Of a DNA stretch of 64,000 nucleotides, positions 1-9,367 are shown one piece after another; positions within the stretch are counted from its first letter, which is position 1; every line of letters begins with the position of its first letter. Source of the stretch: Herbaspirillum rhizosphaerae (GTDB lineage: Bacteria; Pseudomonadota; Gammaproteobacteria; Burkholderiales; Burkholderiaceae_D); the NCBI RefSeq assembly GCF_001189965.1, contig NZ_LFLU01000003.1, positions 310,001 through 374,000 on the forward strand, read 5' to 3'. The notes under the pieces are model-generated. The model saw only the letters and a program-made list of their open reading frames with translations, was not told where the DNA came from and ran no database searches. The position numbers and the translations under genes were made by a program.

Positions 1-619
1 AAAGTGTCGCTCATGTGTTCCCCATCAGTTTGTTTTTGAAATGGATTGATCCTTCTGAAGTGGGCCAAAGAATCTCTTGCCGCCTTCAAAAAGTCAAGCG
101 CGCGCGGCGACATGTTCAGCCGAAGAGGGTGTTTGAAGTGCGTGTTTATTCACGATGATGCGTCGTCAAAAAAATGTAACAGGGCTTGCATTGTTTTGGT
201 TCGTCGCGGTGACTGCGAACTCATTGACTGAGATGACGGCGACCTCGTCCGATCACGACGACAAGTCGCGATCATGAGATTGAAATCGGCAGCAATTAGC
301 GTCGGCAGAAAATATCTGCGCGGTTAAATCGGCACGAAAAATCAGCCGCGAAAAAACGTGATGGGAAGCTGCGCGAAAAATATTTACGCCCCCATTTCAC
401 TGTTACAAAATTCTCGTGAACTTTCTATTTATTGATGTGCCGAAACGCTGAGATCGTTGCACAGCTCGTGTCCTTCAACATCAGTCGGCATCAGCTTTTC
501 AGCGATCTCGTCCTCCGCGGCGAAGATGTTCATCGCGATTGAAAAATTGGATGAGCGCATCGCCGATTCGTTTTATCAGTGCCACGTCTTGCACCGCACA
601 TTTATCTTCAGGAGATACC
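1..619. other. left-edge region without a supported gene
   Basis: No open frame here has a credible ribosome binding site plus recognisable protein content. The stretch is less GC-rich than the genes that follow and probably holds the promoter of the bactofilin gene. The only clear signal is the Shine-Dalgarno sequence GGAGA at 611-615. Confidence 0.5.
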
Positions 620-1141
620 ATGCTTCGCTCAGAAACTCTCTTTGGCAAACGAGAAGCCAATTCGCCAAATTCCCCTTTCAGCGCCAGTAACAATTTGACG
701 CAACCGGGCGTATCCAATGTGACCAAGACGACCAATACTCCATCCTCTTCCACTACTCCGCCATCAAGCTCCGGATCCAACGAAATGGGCAGCAAACTGA
801 TCGTCGGTCCCAACATCAAGCTGAAGGGCGTCGAGATCAATGATTGCGACACGCTCGTGGTGGAAGGCCGCGTCGAAGCGACGATGGATTCGCGCGTGAT
901 CCAGATCGCAGAAAAGGGCGCCTTCAAGGGTTCGGCGGAAATCGACCTGGCGGAAATCCGCGGCGACTTCGACGGCGAGCTGACCGTGCGCCAGAAACTG
1001 GTGATCTACTCCAGCGGCAAAGTGTCGGGCAAGATCCGCTACGGCAAACTGGTCATTGAAGAAGGCGGCCAGCTCAGCGGCGACGTGCAGGTCGGCGGCG
1101 CAGCGGAACAGCGTGAACTGTTGCAGGCCAAAACTGCGTAA
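620..1141 (+). CDS. bactofilin family cytoskeletal protein
   Basis: This 173-residue protein looks like a bactofilin (DUF583), a family whose members polymerise without nucleotide into filaments that anchor cell-wall or polar machinery. Residues 1-55 are a Ser/Thr/Asn/Pro-rich tail, as is usual. The core from about residue 60 shows short repeated beta-strand units with regular Gly and Val/Ile, expected for a right-handed beta-helix. An ATG at 539 in the same frame exists, but the start at 620 follows GGAGA by four bases and gives the usual bactofilin N-terminus. The gene stands alone with no peptidase or wall gene beside it, so its cellular job cannot be read from context. Confidence 0.85.
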   Translation: MLRSETLFGKREANSPNSPFSASNNLTQPGVSNVTKTTNTPSSSTTPPSSSGSNEMGSKLIVGPNIKLKGVEINDCDTLVVEGRVEATMDSRVIQIAEKGAFKGSAEIDLAEIRGDFDGELTVRQKLVIYSSGKVSGKIRYGKLVIEEGGQLSGDVQVGGAAEQRELLQAKTA

Positions 1142-1613
1142 TTCCTCCCATACGTCAGCCAACGCGCCCATTCCGGCGCTTCATCTGTCGTCGCACTGAA
1201 GGCCGTTTGCAGCATCGGCGGCTGTTTTTTGTTTTTTCATGAAAAATGAAGCCTTCCGGGCGGCGTCCGGACGGTTTTATTGCCGTTGCTCTTGCAGTTG
1301 ACTGCGGAGCCGGGTCACTGTGCGCGAAACACGTCTTCGCGGCGCCTTGCTGCGGATTCGTGCGCGATCTGGCGCGATCCCGATACCGGGGCGGCTTCTT
1401 GCGTGCATCGGCGGTCTGGTTTTACGACTGTTTTTGCTGATCGGGTCCGCCAGTGGCGGGGCCGGGGCTTTGTGCGCATGCGCCGGGCGTGCGACAATAG
1501 CGATTTTCGTCTTTTGCGATGCTCTTTTGCTGCATTCCGGAAACATGCCTGGCACATGCCGCATGCGACTGAGATGCCCTGAGCGGCGGACGACGGTGTT
1601 TTTAAGATCGACT
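1142..1613. other. intergenic region between bactofilin gene and purU
   Basis: This gap holds no supported gene. A weak GC-rich hairpin at about 1200-1228 followed by two runs of T (to about 1239) may terminate the bactofilin transcript. The rest is GC-rich and open in several frames, but nothing in it resembles a known protein, and the frame leading into purU is only an upstream extension. Confidence 0.45.
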
Positions 1614-2483
1614 ATGGCCCACCCGGAATACATTCTCACCATTTCCTGTCTCGACCAGCGCGGCATCGTGCATCGCGTGTCGGGCTTCCTCGCCGACCAC
1701 GGCTGCAACATCATCGATTCGGCGCAGTTCGGCGATGCGCAATCGAAACTGTTCTTCATGCGCGTGCATTTTTCCTCGGAAGACGCCGGCGTCGCCGATG
1801 AAACGCTGCGCGCCGATTTCGCCGTGCTGGGCGGCCTGCTCAACATGGACTGGCAGCTGCACGACGCCGCCAAGAAACCGCGCGTCATGTTGATGGTGTC
1901 CAAGATCGGCCATTGTCTCAACGACCTGCTGTTCCGCTACAAGAGCGGCCTGTTGCCGGTGGAGATTCCGGCAATCGTGTCCAATCACACCGATTTCTAC
2001 CAACTGGCGGCGAGCTACAACATTCCGTTCCATCATCTGCCGCTGGCCGCCGGCGCATCGGAAGACGCCAAGCTGGCGCAGGAAGCGCGCATCCTCGAAA
2101 TCGTCGAAACCAACCAGATCGATCTGGTGGTGCTGGCGCGTTACATGCAGATCTTGTCGCCGTCGCTGTGCAGCGCGCTCAAGGGCCGCGCCATCAATAT
2201 CCACCATTCCTTCCTGCCCAGCTTCAAGGGCGCCAAGCCTTACTATCAGGCCCATGACCGCGGCGTGAAGCTGATCGGCGCTACCGCCCACTTCGTCACC
2301 AGCGACCTGGACGAAGGTCCGATCATCGAGCAGGGCGTGGAACGCGTCGATCATTCGATGGGTCCGGATACGCTGACCGCCATCGGCCGCGATATCGAGT
2401 CGGTCGTGCTGGCGCGCGCGGTGAAGTGGTTCACCGAGCACCGTATCCTGCTGAACGGTCACAAAACGGTCATCTTCAACTGA
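1614..2483 (+). CDS. purU: formyltetrahydrofolate deformylase
   Basis: PurU hydrolyses 10-formyltetrahydrofolate to formate and tetrahydrofolate in the cytoplasm, balancing one-carbon units and supplying formate for PurT. The 289 residues match the usual length of about 280. Residues 1-85 form an ACT-type regulatory domain beginning with a typical 'SCLDQRGIVHRV' stretch. Residues 90-289 form the formyltransferase fold, with the conserved 'INIHHSFLPSF' segment and the 'GATAHFVTSDLDEGPII' region carrying the catalytic His and Asp. The frame is open about 98 codons upstream, but homology begins at the ATG at 1614; no strong Shine-Dalgarno sequence is visible there. A clear terminator follows at 2551. 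Confidence 0.95.
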   Translation: MAHPEYILTISCLDQRGIVHRVSGFLADHGCNIIDSAQFGDAQSKLFFMRVHFSSEDAGVADETLRADFAVLGGLLNMDWQLHDAAKKPRVMLMVSKIGHCLNDLLFRYKSGLLPVEIPAIVSNHTDFYQLAASYNIPFHHLPLAAGASEDAKLAQEARILEIVETNQIDLVVLARYMQILSPSLCSALKGRAINIHHSFLPSFKGAKPYYQAHDRGVKLIGATAHFVTSDLDEGPIIEQGVERVDHSMGPDTLTAIGRDIESVVLARAVKWFTEHRILLNGHKTVIFN

Positions 2484-2829
2484 TCCAGGCTTGGGGTGTG
2501 CCTGATTGAGCCTGAAAAGGGCCTAAAACAAAGGCAAACCGAGTCTTTCAACGCCGGCGCAGATCCTGTCTGCAGCCGGCGTTTTTGCGTCTGCAGCCGG
2601 GGTTTCTGCCGGACGTCGCGCCGGGCTTCCCATTTTCGGCGAAAAAGCAGGCTCAGGGCGGGAATCCGCAGCGTTCTCGTATGGCAATGCGTCAACGATT
2701 CGGCCATAATGCCGGTGGAGCAAGAATCTCGCGTTTTATCGATATTTTTGCGAAATAAATTTCGCGCCACGTTGCTTATGCCGCCTATGCCGTTGCGCCG
2801 TATCTCTTCTTCAGGAAAGCCTGCTCAGC
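2484..2829. other. intergenic region upstream of wspA
   Basis: This region holds the purU terminator (2551-2586) and the leader of the wsp operon. An AGGAAAG ribosome binding site lies at about 2812-2818. No sigma-70 promoter stands out clearly, and no protein-coding frame here is convincing. Confidence 0.5.
2551..2586 (+). terminator. intrinsic terminator after purU
   Basis: ACGCCGGC at 2551-2558 pairs with GCCGGCGT at 2575-2582, with an additional inner GCAGA/TCTGC pairing. The stem runs into five T residues on the plus strand. Confidence 0.85.
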
Positions 2830-4458
2830 ATGAAAAATTGGACGATCAAACAGCGACTACTCAGCAGTTTTGCAGTCATCCTGATCCTGATGGTCATCAT
2901 GGCGACAGTCGCTTCCACCCGCCTGGCGAAGATCGACGACGAAGCCACCAGCCTGCGCCAGGATTCCACTCCCGGCCTGTACTACAGCACCATGATCAAC
3001 GCCGCCTGGTATGAAAACCTGCTGCTGGGCCAGCAGATCGCGCAGGTTGACGAAAGCGACGCCGCGCGCCAGGCCGACATCGCGCTCTTGCGCGCCAACG
3101 GCGAGCGCCTGAATCACCTGCAGGAAGAGTACGACAAGTCCGTCTACAACGCGCGCGACCGGGCGTTGTTCGAGCAGTTCAAGCAGGCGCGCATGGCTTA
3201 TCGCCAGATCCAGCAAGACATCCTGAAGATGGATTTGTCCAGCCCGAGTCCTGCGGTCAACAAGGTCATCGCCGAACAGTTGCGTCCGGCCTGGCGTACC
3301 GGCTATGCCCTGACGCAAAAGATGGTCGAGATCAACAAGACCATTTCCGACGACTCCGCGCAACGTATTACCGATGCCGTCACCCAGGCCAAGACCAGCA
3401 TGCTGATTTCCGTGATTGCCGCGGTAGCGGCGGCGATCGTGTGCGGCTATTTCCTGCTGCGTGCGATCACCGGCCCGATGGAGCGCCTGATGGGCATCCT
3501 CGACGTGATGCGCGCCGGCGATTTTTCGCAGCGTCTGTATTTTGAGCGCCGCGATGAGTTCTCGCATCTGGCGGCGGGGTTCAACCGCATGACGGACGAA
3601 TTGACCGCGCTGGTGGGGCAGGCGCAGAAGTCTTCGGCCCAGGTGTCGACCTCGGTGACCGAAATCGCCGCTACTTCCAAGCAACAGCAAGCCACCGCGG
3701 CCGAGACCGCGGCAACGACCACTGAAATCGGCGTGACCTCGCGCGAAATCTTCGCCACCTCGCGCGACCTGGTGCGCACCATGAATGAAGTCTCGCTGGT
3801 CTCCGAGCAGGCGGCGACGCTGGCAGGCAGCGGCCAGAGCGGCCTGACGCGCATGGAAGACACCATGCAGGACGTCATGGACGCGGCCGGTTCGGTCAGC
3901 GGCAAACTGGCCATCCTCAACGAGAAGGCAGGCAACATCAACCAGGTCGTCACCACCATCACCAAGGTCGCCGACCAGACCAATCTGCTCTCGCTCAACG
4001 CCGCCATCGAAGCGGAAAAAGCCGGCGAATACGGCCGCGGCTTCTCGGTGGTCGCCACCGAAATCCGCCGTCTCGCCGACCAGACTGCGGTTGCCACCTA
4101 TGACATCGAACTGATGGTCAAGGAAATTCAGTCGGCGGTCGCCGCCGGCGTGATGGGCATGGATAAATTCTCCGATCAGGTGCGCCGCGGCATGTCCGAA
4201 GTGCAGCAGGTCGGCACCCAGCTGTCGCAGATCATTGCGCAGGTGCAGGCGCTGGCGCCGCGCTTCCAGGTGGTCAATGAAGGCATGCAGGCGCAGGCCA
4301 ACAGCGCCGAACAGATCAACCAGGCGCTGCTGCAACTGAGCGAAGCCGCCCAGCAGACCGTCGAATCGCTGCAGCAATCGAGCCAGGCTATCGACGAACT
4401 GAACCTGGTGTCCAACGGTTTGCGCAACGGCGTATCCCGCTTCAAGGTATCGGCCTGA
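2830..4458 (+). CDS. wspA: WspA surface-sensing methyl-accepting receptor
   Basis: This 542-residue chemoreceptor is the input of the Wsp pathway and should sit in the inner membrane. It has a first membrane segment at about residues 11-30, a periplasmic four-helix-bundle domain to about 188, a second membrane segment at 189-211, a HAMP domain, and a long cytoplasmic signalling coiled coil. The hairpin tip reads '[20 protein letters not shown]', the form typical of WspA rather than the usual 'AARAGEQ' of chemotaxis receptors. In Pseudomonas, WspA responds to surface contact; that role is inferred here from the complete downstream gene set. An AGGAAAG ribosome site precedes the ATG. Confidence 0.92.
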   Translation: MKNWTIKQRLLSSFAVILILMVIMATVASTRLAKIDDEATSLRQDSTPGLYYSTMINAAWYENLLLGQQIAQVDESDAARQADIALLRANGERLNHLQEEYDKSVYNARDRALFEQFKQARMAYRQIQQDILKMDLSSPSPAVNKVIAEQLRPAWRTGYALTQKMVEINKTISDDSAQRITDAVTQAKTSMLISVIAAVAAAIVCGYFLLRAITGPMERLMGILDVMRAGDFSQRLYFERRDEFSHLAAGFNRMTDELTALVGQAQKSSAQVSTSVTEIAATSKQQQATAAETAATTTEIGVTSREIFATSRDLVRTMNEVSLVSEQAATLAGSGQSGLTRMEDTMQDVMDAAGSVSGKLAILNEKAGNINQVVTTITKVADQTNLLSLNAAIEAEKAGEYGRGFSVVATEIRRLADQTAVATYDIELMVKEIQSAVAAGVMGMDKFSDQVRRGMSEVQQVGTQLSQIIAQVQALAPRFQVVNEGMQAQANSAEQINQALLQLSEAAQQTVESLQQSSQAIDELNLVSNGLRNGVSRFKVSA

Positions 4459-4504
4459 TGATAGTGATGGCGATGACTGCAACACGGACAACACGAGCCT
4501 GAGC

Positions 4505-4966
4505 ATGCTTTTCTTGATCTTTCAGATCGGCAATGATCGATACGCCCTGGACAGCAACCAGGTCGAGGTCGTGTTGCCGCCTGCGCCGTGCAAGCAAGTG
4601 CCGGATGCGCCAGCCTGGGTGCGCGGCATCTTCAGCCATGACGGCCGCAATGTGCCGGTGCTGGACATGAGCATGCTGGCGCTCGGCCAGCCCGCAGCGC
4701 AACGCCTGAGTACGCGTCTGGTGCTGACGCATTACACGCCGGCAGGGCAGGAGCCGCAGTTGCTCGGCCTGATCGTTGAAAAAGCCACCGATACCCTGCG
4801 TTGCGACGCCGAAGATTTCACCGCATCGGGTCTGCTGCACGAGAACGCGCGTTATCTCGGTCCGGTCATGCGGCATCAGGGCGAACTGATCCAATGGATC
4901 AAGGTCGACGACATGCTGGACGACGCCGTACAGGCATTGTTGTTTCCGGAAGAGAGCAGGGCATGA
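4505..4966 (+). CDS. wspB: WspB CheW-like coupling protein
   Basis: This 153-residue protein is a single CheW domain that would link the receptor WspA to the kinase WspE. It starts with the CheW pattern 'FQIGNDRYALDSNQVEVVLP' and contains the loop 'WVRGIFSHDGRNVPVLD' (a variant of the usual GV-x-NLRG-x-VPVID). Its stop codon overlaps the start of wspC (ATGA at 4963-4966), so translation is probably coupled. Of the two CheW proteins in the cluster it is the first and shorter, which matches the order in Pseudomonas. Confidence 0.9.
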   Translation: MLFLIFQIGNDRYALDSNQVEVVLPPAPCKQVPDAPAWVRGIFSHDGRNVPVLDMSMLALGQPAAQRLSTRLVLTHYTPAGQEPQLLGLIVEKATDTLRCDAEDFTASGLLHENARYLGPVMRHQGELIQWIKVDDMLDDAVQALLFPEESRA

Positions 4967-6306
4967 GCGCGCAGCTTCATCACGGCAACCACGGCCTCGG
5001 CAACAGCGCCGCCAACGCCCAGGTGATTGAGCAGATCGCCGCCATGCTCAAGCAGCATATGGGGCTGGATGTCGCCGCCGTCGGCAGCTCGCTGATCGAG
5101 CGCGGGGTGCGCGAGCGCATGAGCCAGCTTGCACAGAACGATATCTACGGCTATCTGCATACCTTGCAATCGGGCGTGGGCGAATTGCAGGAGCTGATCG
5201 AACTGGTGGTCGTGCCGGAGACATGGTTCTTCCGCGACCGCGAGGCAATCCTGGCCGTGGCGCGCCTGGCGCGTGAAAAAATCGTGCGCTCGCCGACTGC
5301 CAACGTACGGATTCTGAGTCTGCCGTGCTCGACCGGCGAGGAGCCGTATTCCATCGCCATGGCGCTGCTGGATGTCGGTGTGCCGGCGGGGCAGTTCCGC
5401 GTCGATGGTATCGACATTTGCAAACGCTCGCTGTCGATCGCGCAGCGCAGCATCTACGGCCGCAACTCTTTCCGCGGCAAGCAGCTGGAGTACCGCGAGC
5501 GGCATTTTTCTGTGTACGACACCACCGCATCGGCCTTGTCGGAAGAAGTACGCCGCCAGGTCGGTTTTCGCCACGGCAATATGCTGGCCGGCGATTTTCT
5601 GGTGAACGAAGCTCCCTACGATTTCATTTTTTGCCGCAACGTACTGATCTATTTCGATCGCGACGTGCAGGCGCAAGCCGTCAAGGTGCTGGAGCGTCTG
5701 CTTGGGCAGGACGGTTGCATTTTTGTCGGACCCGCTGAAGCGGGCATCATGTTGCGCCCGCATATCGAATCGATCGGCATTCCGCTGACCTTCGGCTTTC
5801 GCCGCAAAGCGGTGACGGTGCCAAAAGCAGAGGTCATGCCTGCGCTGCCGTCGTTGGCGAAACCGATCGCGCCCGCCTGGATGCCGACGTCGGCGCCGGT
5901 TCGGGAACGTAGCAAGACGGCCGCACCACTGCCGGTCGCCAGGCCTGCCATTGAGAAAATTGTCATGCCGGCGCAAGACGACTTGCTCACCCGTGCACGC
6001 ACCTGCGCCGACCGGGGCGAGCTGGCGGAAGCGGAAGCCTTGTGCGCACAGCACCTGCGCGCCGCCGGTCCGAACGCCGGCGCTTACTACCTGCAAGGCT
6101 TGATCAACGACGCGCGCCAGGATACGGCGACCGCCTTGCAACTCTATCGCAAGGCCATTTACCTGCAGCCGGATCATCGCGACGCCTTGCTGCACCTGTC
6201 CGGTTTGCTGGCGGCGCAGGGCGATGTCGCCGGCGCACAGCGTTTGCAGCAGCGCGCCGAGCGCGCCCAACTGAAACAGGGTAACGAGGAGCAGCCGCAT
6301 GTCTGA
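4963..6306 (+). CDS. wspC: WspC CheR-type methyltransferase with TPR tail
   Basis: WspC transfers methyl groups from S-adenosylmethionine to glutamates on WspA. The 447-residue protein has an N-terminal CheR helical domain, then the catalytic domain with the SAM motif 'PCSTGEEPYS' and the 'FIFCRNVLIYFDRD' motif. A Pro/Ala-rich linker (about residues 285-335) leads to tetratricopeptide repeats at the C-terminus ('AGAYYLQGLINDARQD', 'YRKAIYLQPDHRDALLHLSG'). TPR-tailed CheR proteins are typical of Wsp-like systems. The frame is open further upstream, but the ATG at 4963 overlapping the wspB stop is the natural start. Confidence 0.93.
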   Translation: MSAQLHHGNHGLGNSAANAQVIEQIAAMLKQHMGLDVAAVGSSLIERGVRERMSQLAQNDIYGYLHTLQSGVGELQELIELVVVPETWFFRDREAILAVARLAREKIVRSPTANVRILSLPCSTGEEPYSIAMALLDVGVPAGQFRVDGIDICKRSLSIAQRSIYGRNSFRGKQLEYRERHFSVYDTTASALSEEVRRQVGFRHGNMLAGDFLVNEAPYDFIFCRNVLIYFDRDVQAQAVKVLERLLGQDGCIFVGPAEAGIMLRPHIESIGIPLTFGFRRKAVTVPKAEVMPALPSLAKPIAPAWMPTSAPVRERSKTAAPLPVARPAIEKIVMPAQDDLLTRARTCADRGELAEAEALCAQHLRAAGPNAGAYYLQGLINDARQDTATALQLYRKAIYLQPDHRDALLHLSGLLAAQGDVAGAQRLQQRAERAQLKQGNEEQPHV

Positions 6307-7003
6307 GGTTTTGCAAACGACACCGGCATTGGACGTGGTCGTCGACGACTGCTGGAATCGCATCGGCGTGCGCGGCGACAACAGCTGCCCGAAGCTCCAG
6401 GACTATTTTCGCTGCCTGAATTGCCCGACCTTTGCCGCCGCCGCGTCGGCTTTGCTGGATCGGCCCGTGTCGGCGGCAGGCGTTCAGCTGTCAGGCAATG
6501 CGCAATTGCCGCCGGCGGCCAAGGGCATGGGCAAGGACACGCTCAGGCGCGGCCGCGGCGACGCCACGGCATCGATGCTGGTGTTTCGTATCGGCGAGGA
6601 ATGGCTGGGTTTGCCGACCACGGCTATTGTCGAGGTAATTGAAGCGCGGCCGGTTCATTCGCTGCCGCATCAGGCCAACCATGCGGTGCTGGGACTGACG
6701 AATATTCGCGGCGCGCTCAAGATTTGCGTGTCGCTGGGACGCATGCTGGGTATCGGCGTCGACAGCGCCCATGCCGGTCAGCGCTTGCTGGTGGTGGCGC
6801 ATGAAGAGCAGATACTGGCGTTTCCCGTCAATGAAGTCTCGGGTGTGCATGCTTATGCCGCCGACGCTGCGCAATCGCCGCCGTCCACCGTCGTGCACAC
6901 GGGCGCCACCTATACCCAGGCCGTGATCGACTGGCGCGACAAGAAAGTCGGCCTGCTGGATTGCGGCCTGTTGTTCTATGCCTTGAATCGGAGCCTGACA
7001 TGA
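6299..7003 (+). CDS. wspD: WspD CheW-like coupling protein
   Basis: This 234-residue protein is the second CheW-type coupling protein of the cluster. The first 90 residues form an extension with a Cys-rich patch ('DNSCPKLQDYFRCLNCPTF') seen in WspD-like proteins. The CheW domain follows from about residue 95 ('VFRIGEEWLGLPTTAIVEV') and includes 'HAVLGLTNIRGALKICVSL'. It overlaps the end of wspC by eight bases, and its TGA overlaps the ATG of wspE, indicating translational coupling on both sides. Confidence 0.9.
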   Translation: MSEVLQTTPALDVVVDDCWNRIGVRGDNSCPKLQDYFRCLNCPTFAAAASALLDRPVSAAGVQLSGNAQLPPAAKGMGKDTLRRGRGDATASMLVFRIGEEWLGLPTTAIVEVIEARPVHSLPHQANHAVLGLTNIRGALKICVSLGRMLGIGVDSAHAGQRLLVVAHEEQILAFPVNEVSGVHAYAADAAQSPPSTVVHTGATYTQAVIDWRDKKVGLLDCGLLFYALNRSLT

Positions 7004-9366
7004 GTTCGACCGATATCCGGCAGATGACCATGCTGGAATTATTCCGGCATGAAGTGGAAAGCCAGGTGCAGGTGCTCAACGCCGGTTTGCTGGAGCTTGA
7101 GCGCAGCGGCGACCACAGCGACCGCGAGGCCTTGCTCGAACCATTGGAAGCATGCATGCGCGCAGCGCATTCGCTCAAGGGCGCGGCGCGCATCATCAGT
7201 CTCAACGCCGGCGTCAATGTGGCGCATGTGATGGAAGACTGCTTCGTGCTGGCGCAGCAGGATAAATTGCGTTTGCGGCGGCGACAGATCGATGCGCTGT
7301 TCAAGGGCGTCGATTTGCTGACGCGCATCGCCAACGCGCCGGGCGACGATGAAACCTGGGGCGAGCATGCTGGCAAGGTTGAAATCGACACCTTCATGCT
7401 GGCGCTGAGCACCGCCATGGCGGATGGCGGCGACGACCGGCCTGAGCCTGCCGCAGCTCCCGCCATGATTGAAGCAAGCGCCGCCGTACCCGTACCGGCG
7501 CCCGTATCAGCGGCGGAACCGGAGCCGGAGCAGGCAAGCGAGGCCGCGGCAACCGCATCGACGGCGTATGTCGACCGGCGCGAGCAGCGGGAGTCGCGCG
7601 ATGCCGCCTCGCCCAACGGCGTGCGTTCGGTACGCGTCAGCGCCGACAATCTGGACCGCCTGCTCAGCCTGAGCGGCGAGTCGCTGGTGGAGTCGCGCCG
7701 CCTGAAGTCGTTTGCCGCGTCGATGCTGCGCCTCAAGCGCATGCAGCGCGAAGCCGCCCAGGCGCTCGATCTGCTGCAGCAAAAAATGACCGGCGGCGAT
7801 GAAGCCGCGCACGTGGCGCTGGCGGAAGTGCGTACGCTGATGGTGCAGTCCCAGCACATGGTCGGCGATCAGCTGGCCGAACTGGAAATGTTCGACCGCC
7901 ATTCCGTCAACCTGTCGCAGCGCCTGTATGAAGAAGCGCTGGCTTGCCGCATGCGTCCGTTTGCCGACGGCACCGGCGTCGGCTCGGGCAACTACGCCCG
8001 CATGGTGCGCGACGTCGGCCATACGCTGGGTAAATCGGTGCGGCTGGAGATCGTCGGCAACGCCACCCAGATCGACCGCGACATCCTGGAAAAACTCGAT
8101 GCGCCCATCGGCCATCTGCTGCGCAATGCGGTAGACCACGGCATCGAATCGCCGCAGCAGCGTGCGCTGGCCGGCAAGCCGGAGCAGGGCAAGGTGACGC
8201 TGGAAGCGCGCCATAGCGCCGGCATGCTGCAGGTGAACGTGATCGACGACGGCGCCGGCATCGATTTCGATCGTCTCAAGCAAATCATCGTCAGCCGCAA
8301 GCTGTCGACCGCAGAGATCGTGGCGCGCCTGAGCGAGTCGGAGCTGCTCGATTTCCTGCTGCTGCCGGGTTTCAGCCTGCGCGACACCGTGACCGATATT
8401 TCAGGCCGCGGCGTCGGTCTCGATGTGGTGGCCGACATGCTCAAGCAAGTGCGCGGCACCGTGCGCATCACCAGCACGGCAGGACAGGGCACGCGCTTCC
8501 AGCTGCAGCTGCCGCTGACCTTGTCGGTGATCCGCAGTCTGCTGGTCAGCATCGACAACGAGCCCTATGCTTTTCCGCTGGCTTACGTCAATCGCACGCT
8601 GGAGCTGCAACGCGATCAGCTGGATGTGCTCGAAGGCTATCAGCACTTTCATTTCGAGGGTCGCCAGATCGGCCTCGTCAGCGCGCATCAGATCCTGCAA
8701 AAAGGCGAGTTGCGCGCCAGGGGCGACTCCGTCATGGTGGTGGTCATCGGTGACAACGAAAACACCTACGGCCTGGCGGTCGACCGTTTCCTCGGCGAGC
8801 GCATGCTGGTGGTGCAGGCGCTGGATTCGCGCCTGGGCAAGATCCCCAACGTGCAGGCCGGCGCCCTGATGGAAGACGGTGCGCCGGTGCTGATTCTGGA
8901 TGTGGCCGACATGCTGCGCTCGGTCGAGAAGCTCAGCGTCTCCGGCCAGCTTGAGAACGTGCAGCACGCCGCCAGCGAAGACGCCGGCGCCGCCCGCAAG
9001 AAAGTGCTGGTGGTCGACGATTCGCTGACCGTGCGTGAGCTGGAACGCAAGCTGCTGGTCAATCGCGGCTACCAGGTCACCGTAGCGGTCGACGGCATGG
9101 ACGGCTGGAACGCTGTGCGCACCGAAGCATTCGATCTGGTCATCACCGACATCGACATGCCGCGCATGGACGGCATCGAGCTGGTGACGCTGATCCGGCA
9201 GGCGGCGCATCTGCGCACCTTGCCGGTGATGATCGTGTCTTACAAGGACCGGGAAGAAGATCGTCAGCGCGGCCTGGAAGCCGGCGCAGATCATTATTTC
9301 ACCAAGAGCAGTTTCCACGACGAGACCCTGTTGCAGGCCGTGGTGGATTTGATCGGAGCCGCCTGA
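7000..9366 (+). CDS. wspE: WspE hybrid CheA-type histidine kinase-response regulator
   Basis: WspE is the central kinase. At 788 residues it carries an N-terminal phosphotransfer domain with His57 in 'AAHSLKGAARI', a variable Ala/Pro/Glu-rich linker (about 145-205), a dimerisation and ATPase region with the N box 'LLRNAVDHGIE' and G boxes 'DDGAGID' and 'GRGVGLDVV', a CheW-like regulatory domain, and a C-terminal receiver domain starting at 'KVLVVDDSLTVRELE' with phospho-acceptor Asp717. It would phosphorylate WspR to raise c-di-GMP and WspF to adapt. The ATG at 7000 overlaps the wspD stop, and wspF starts one base after its stop. Confidence 0.94.
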   Translation: MSSTDIRQMTMLELFRHEVESQVQVLNAGLLELERSGDHSDREALLEPLEACMRAAHSLKGAARIISLNAGVNVAHVMEDCFVLAQQDKLRLRRRQIDALFKGVDLLTRIANAPGDDETWGEHAGKVEIDTFMLALSTAMADGGDDRPEPAAAPAMIEASAAVPVPAPVSAAEPEPEQASEAAATASTAYVDRREQRESRDAASPNGVRSVRVSADNLDRLLSLSGESLVESRRLKSFAASMLRLKRMQREAAQALDLLQQKMTGGDEAAHVALAEVRTLMVQSQHMVGDQLAELEMFDRHSVNLSQRLYEEALACRMRPFADGTGVGSGNYARMVRDVGHTLGKSVRLEIVGNATQIDRDILEKLDAPIGHLLRNAVDHGIESPQQRALAGKPEQGKVTLEARHSAGMLQVNVIDDGAGIDFDRLKQIIVSRKLSTAEIVARLSESELLDFLLLPGFSLRDTVTDISGRGVGLDVVADMLKQVRGTVRITSTAGQGTRFQLQLPLTLSVIRSLLVSIDNEPYAFPLAYVNRTLELQRDQLDVLEGYQHFHFEGRQIGLVSAHQILQKGELRARGDSVMVVVIGDNENTYGLAVDRFLGERMLVVQALDSRLGKIPNVQAGALMEDGAPVLILDVADMLRSVEKLSVSGQLENVQHAASEDAGAARKKVLVVDDSLTVRELERKLLVNRGYQVTVAVDGMDGWNAVRTEAFDLVITDIDMPRMDGIELVTLIRQAAHLRTLPVMIVSYKDREEDRQRGLEAGADHYFTKSSFHDETLLQAVVDLIGAA

Positions 9367-9367
9367 C

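Noticed and set aside
46-231. A 61-codon frame at the left edge
   Set aside because: No ribosome site, no resemblance to a known protein, and composition unlike the genes nearby.
2857-4506. A 549-codon open frame opposite wspA
   Set aside because: Its composition (His, Gln, Arg, Gly) is typical of antisense reading, and wspA is certain.
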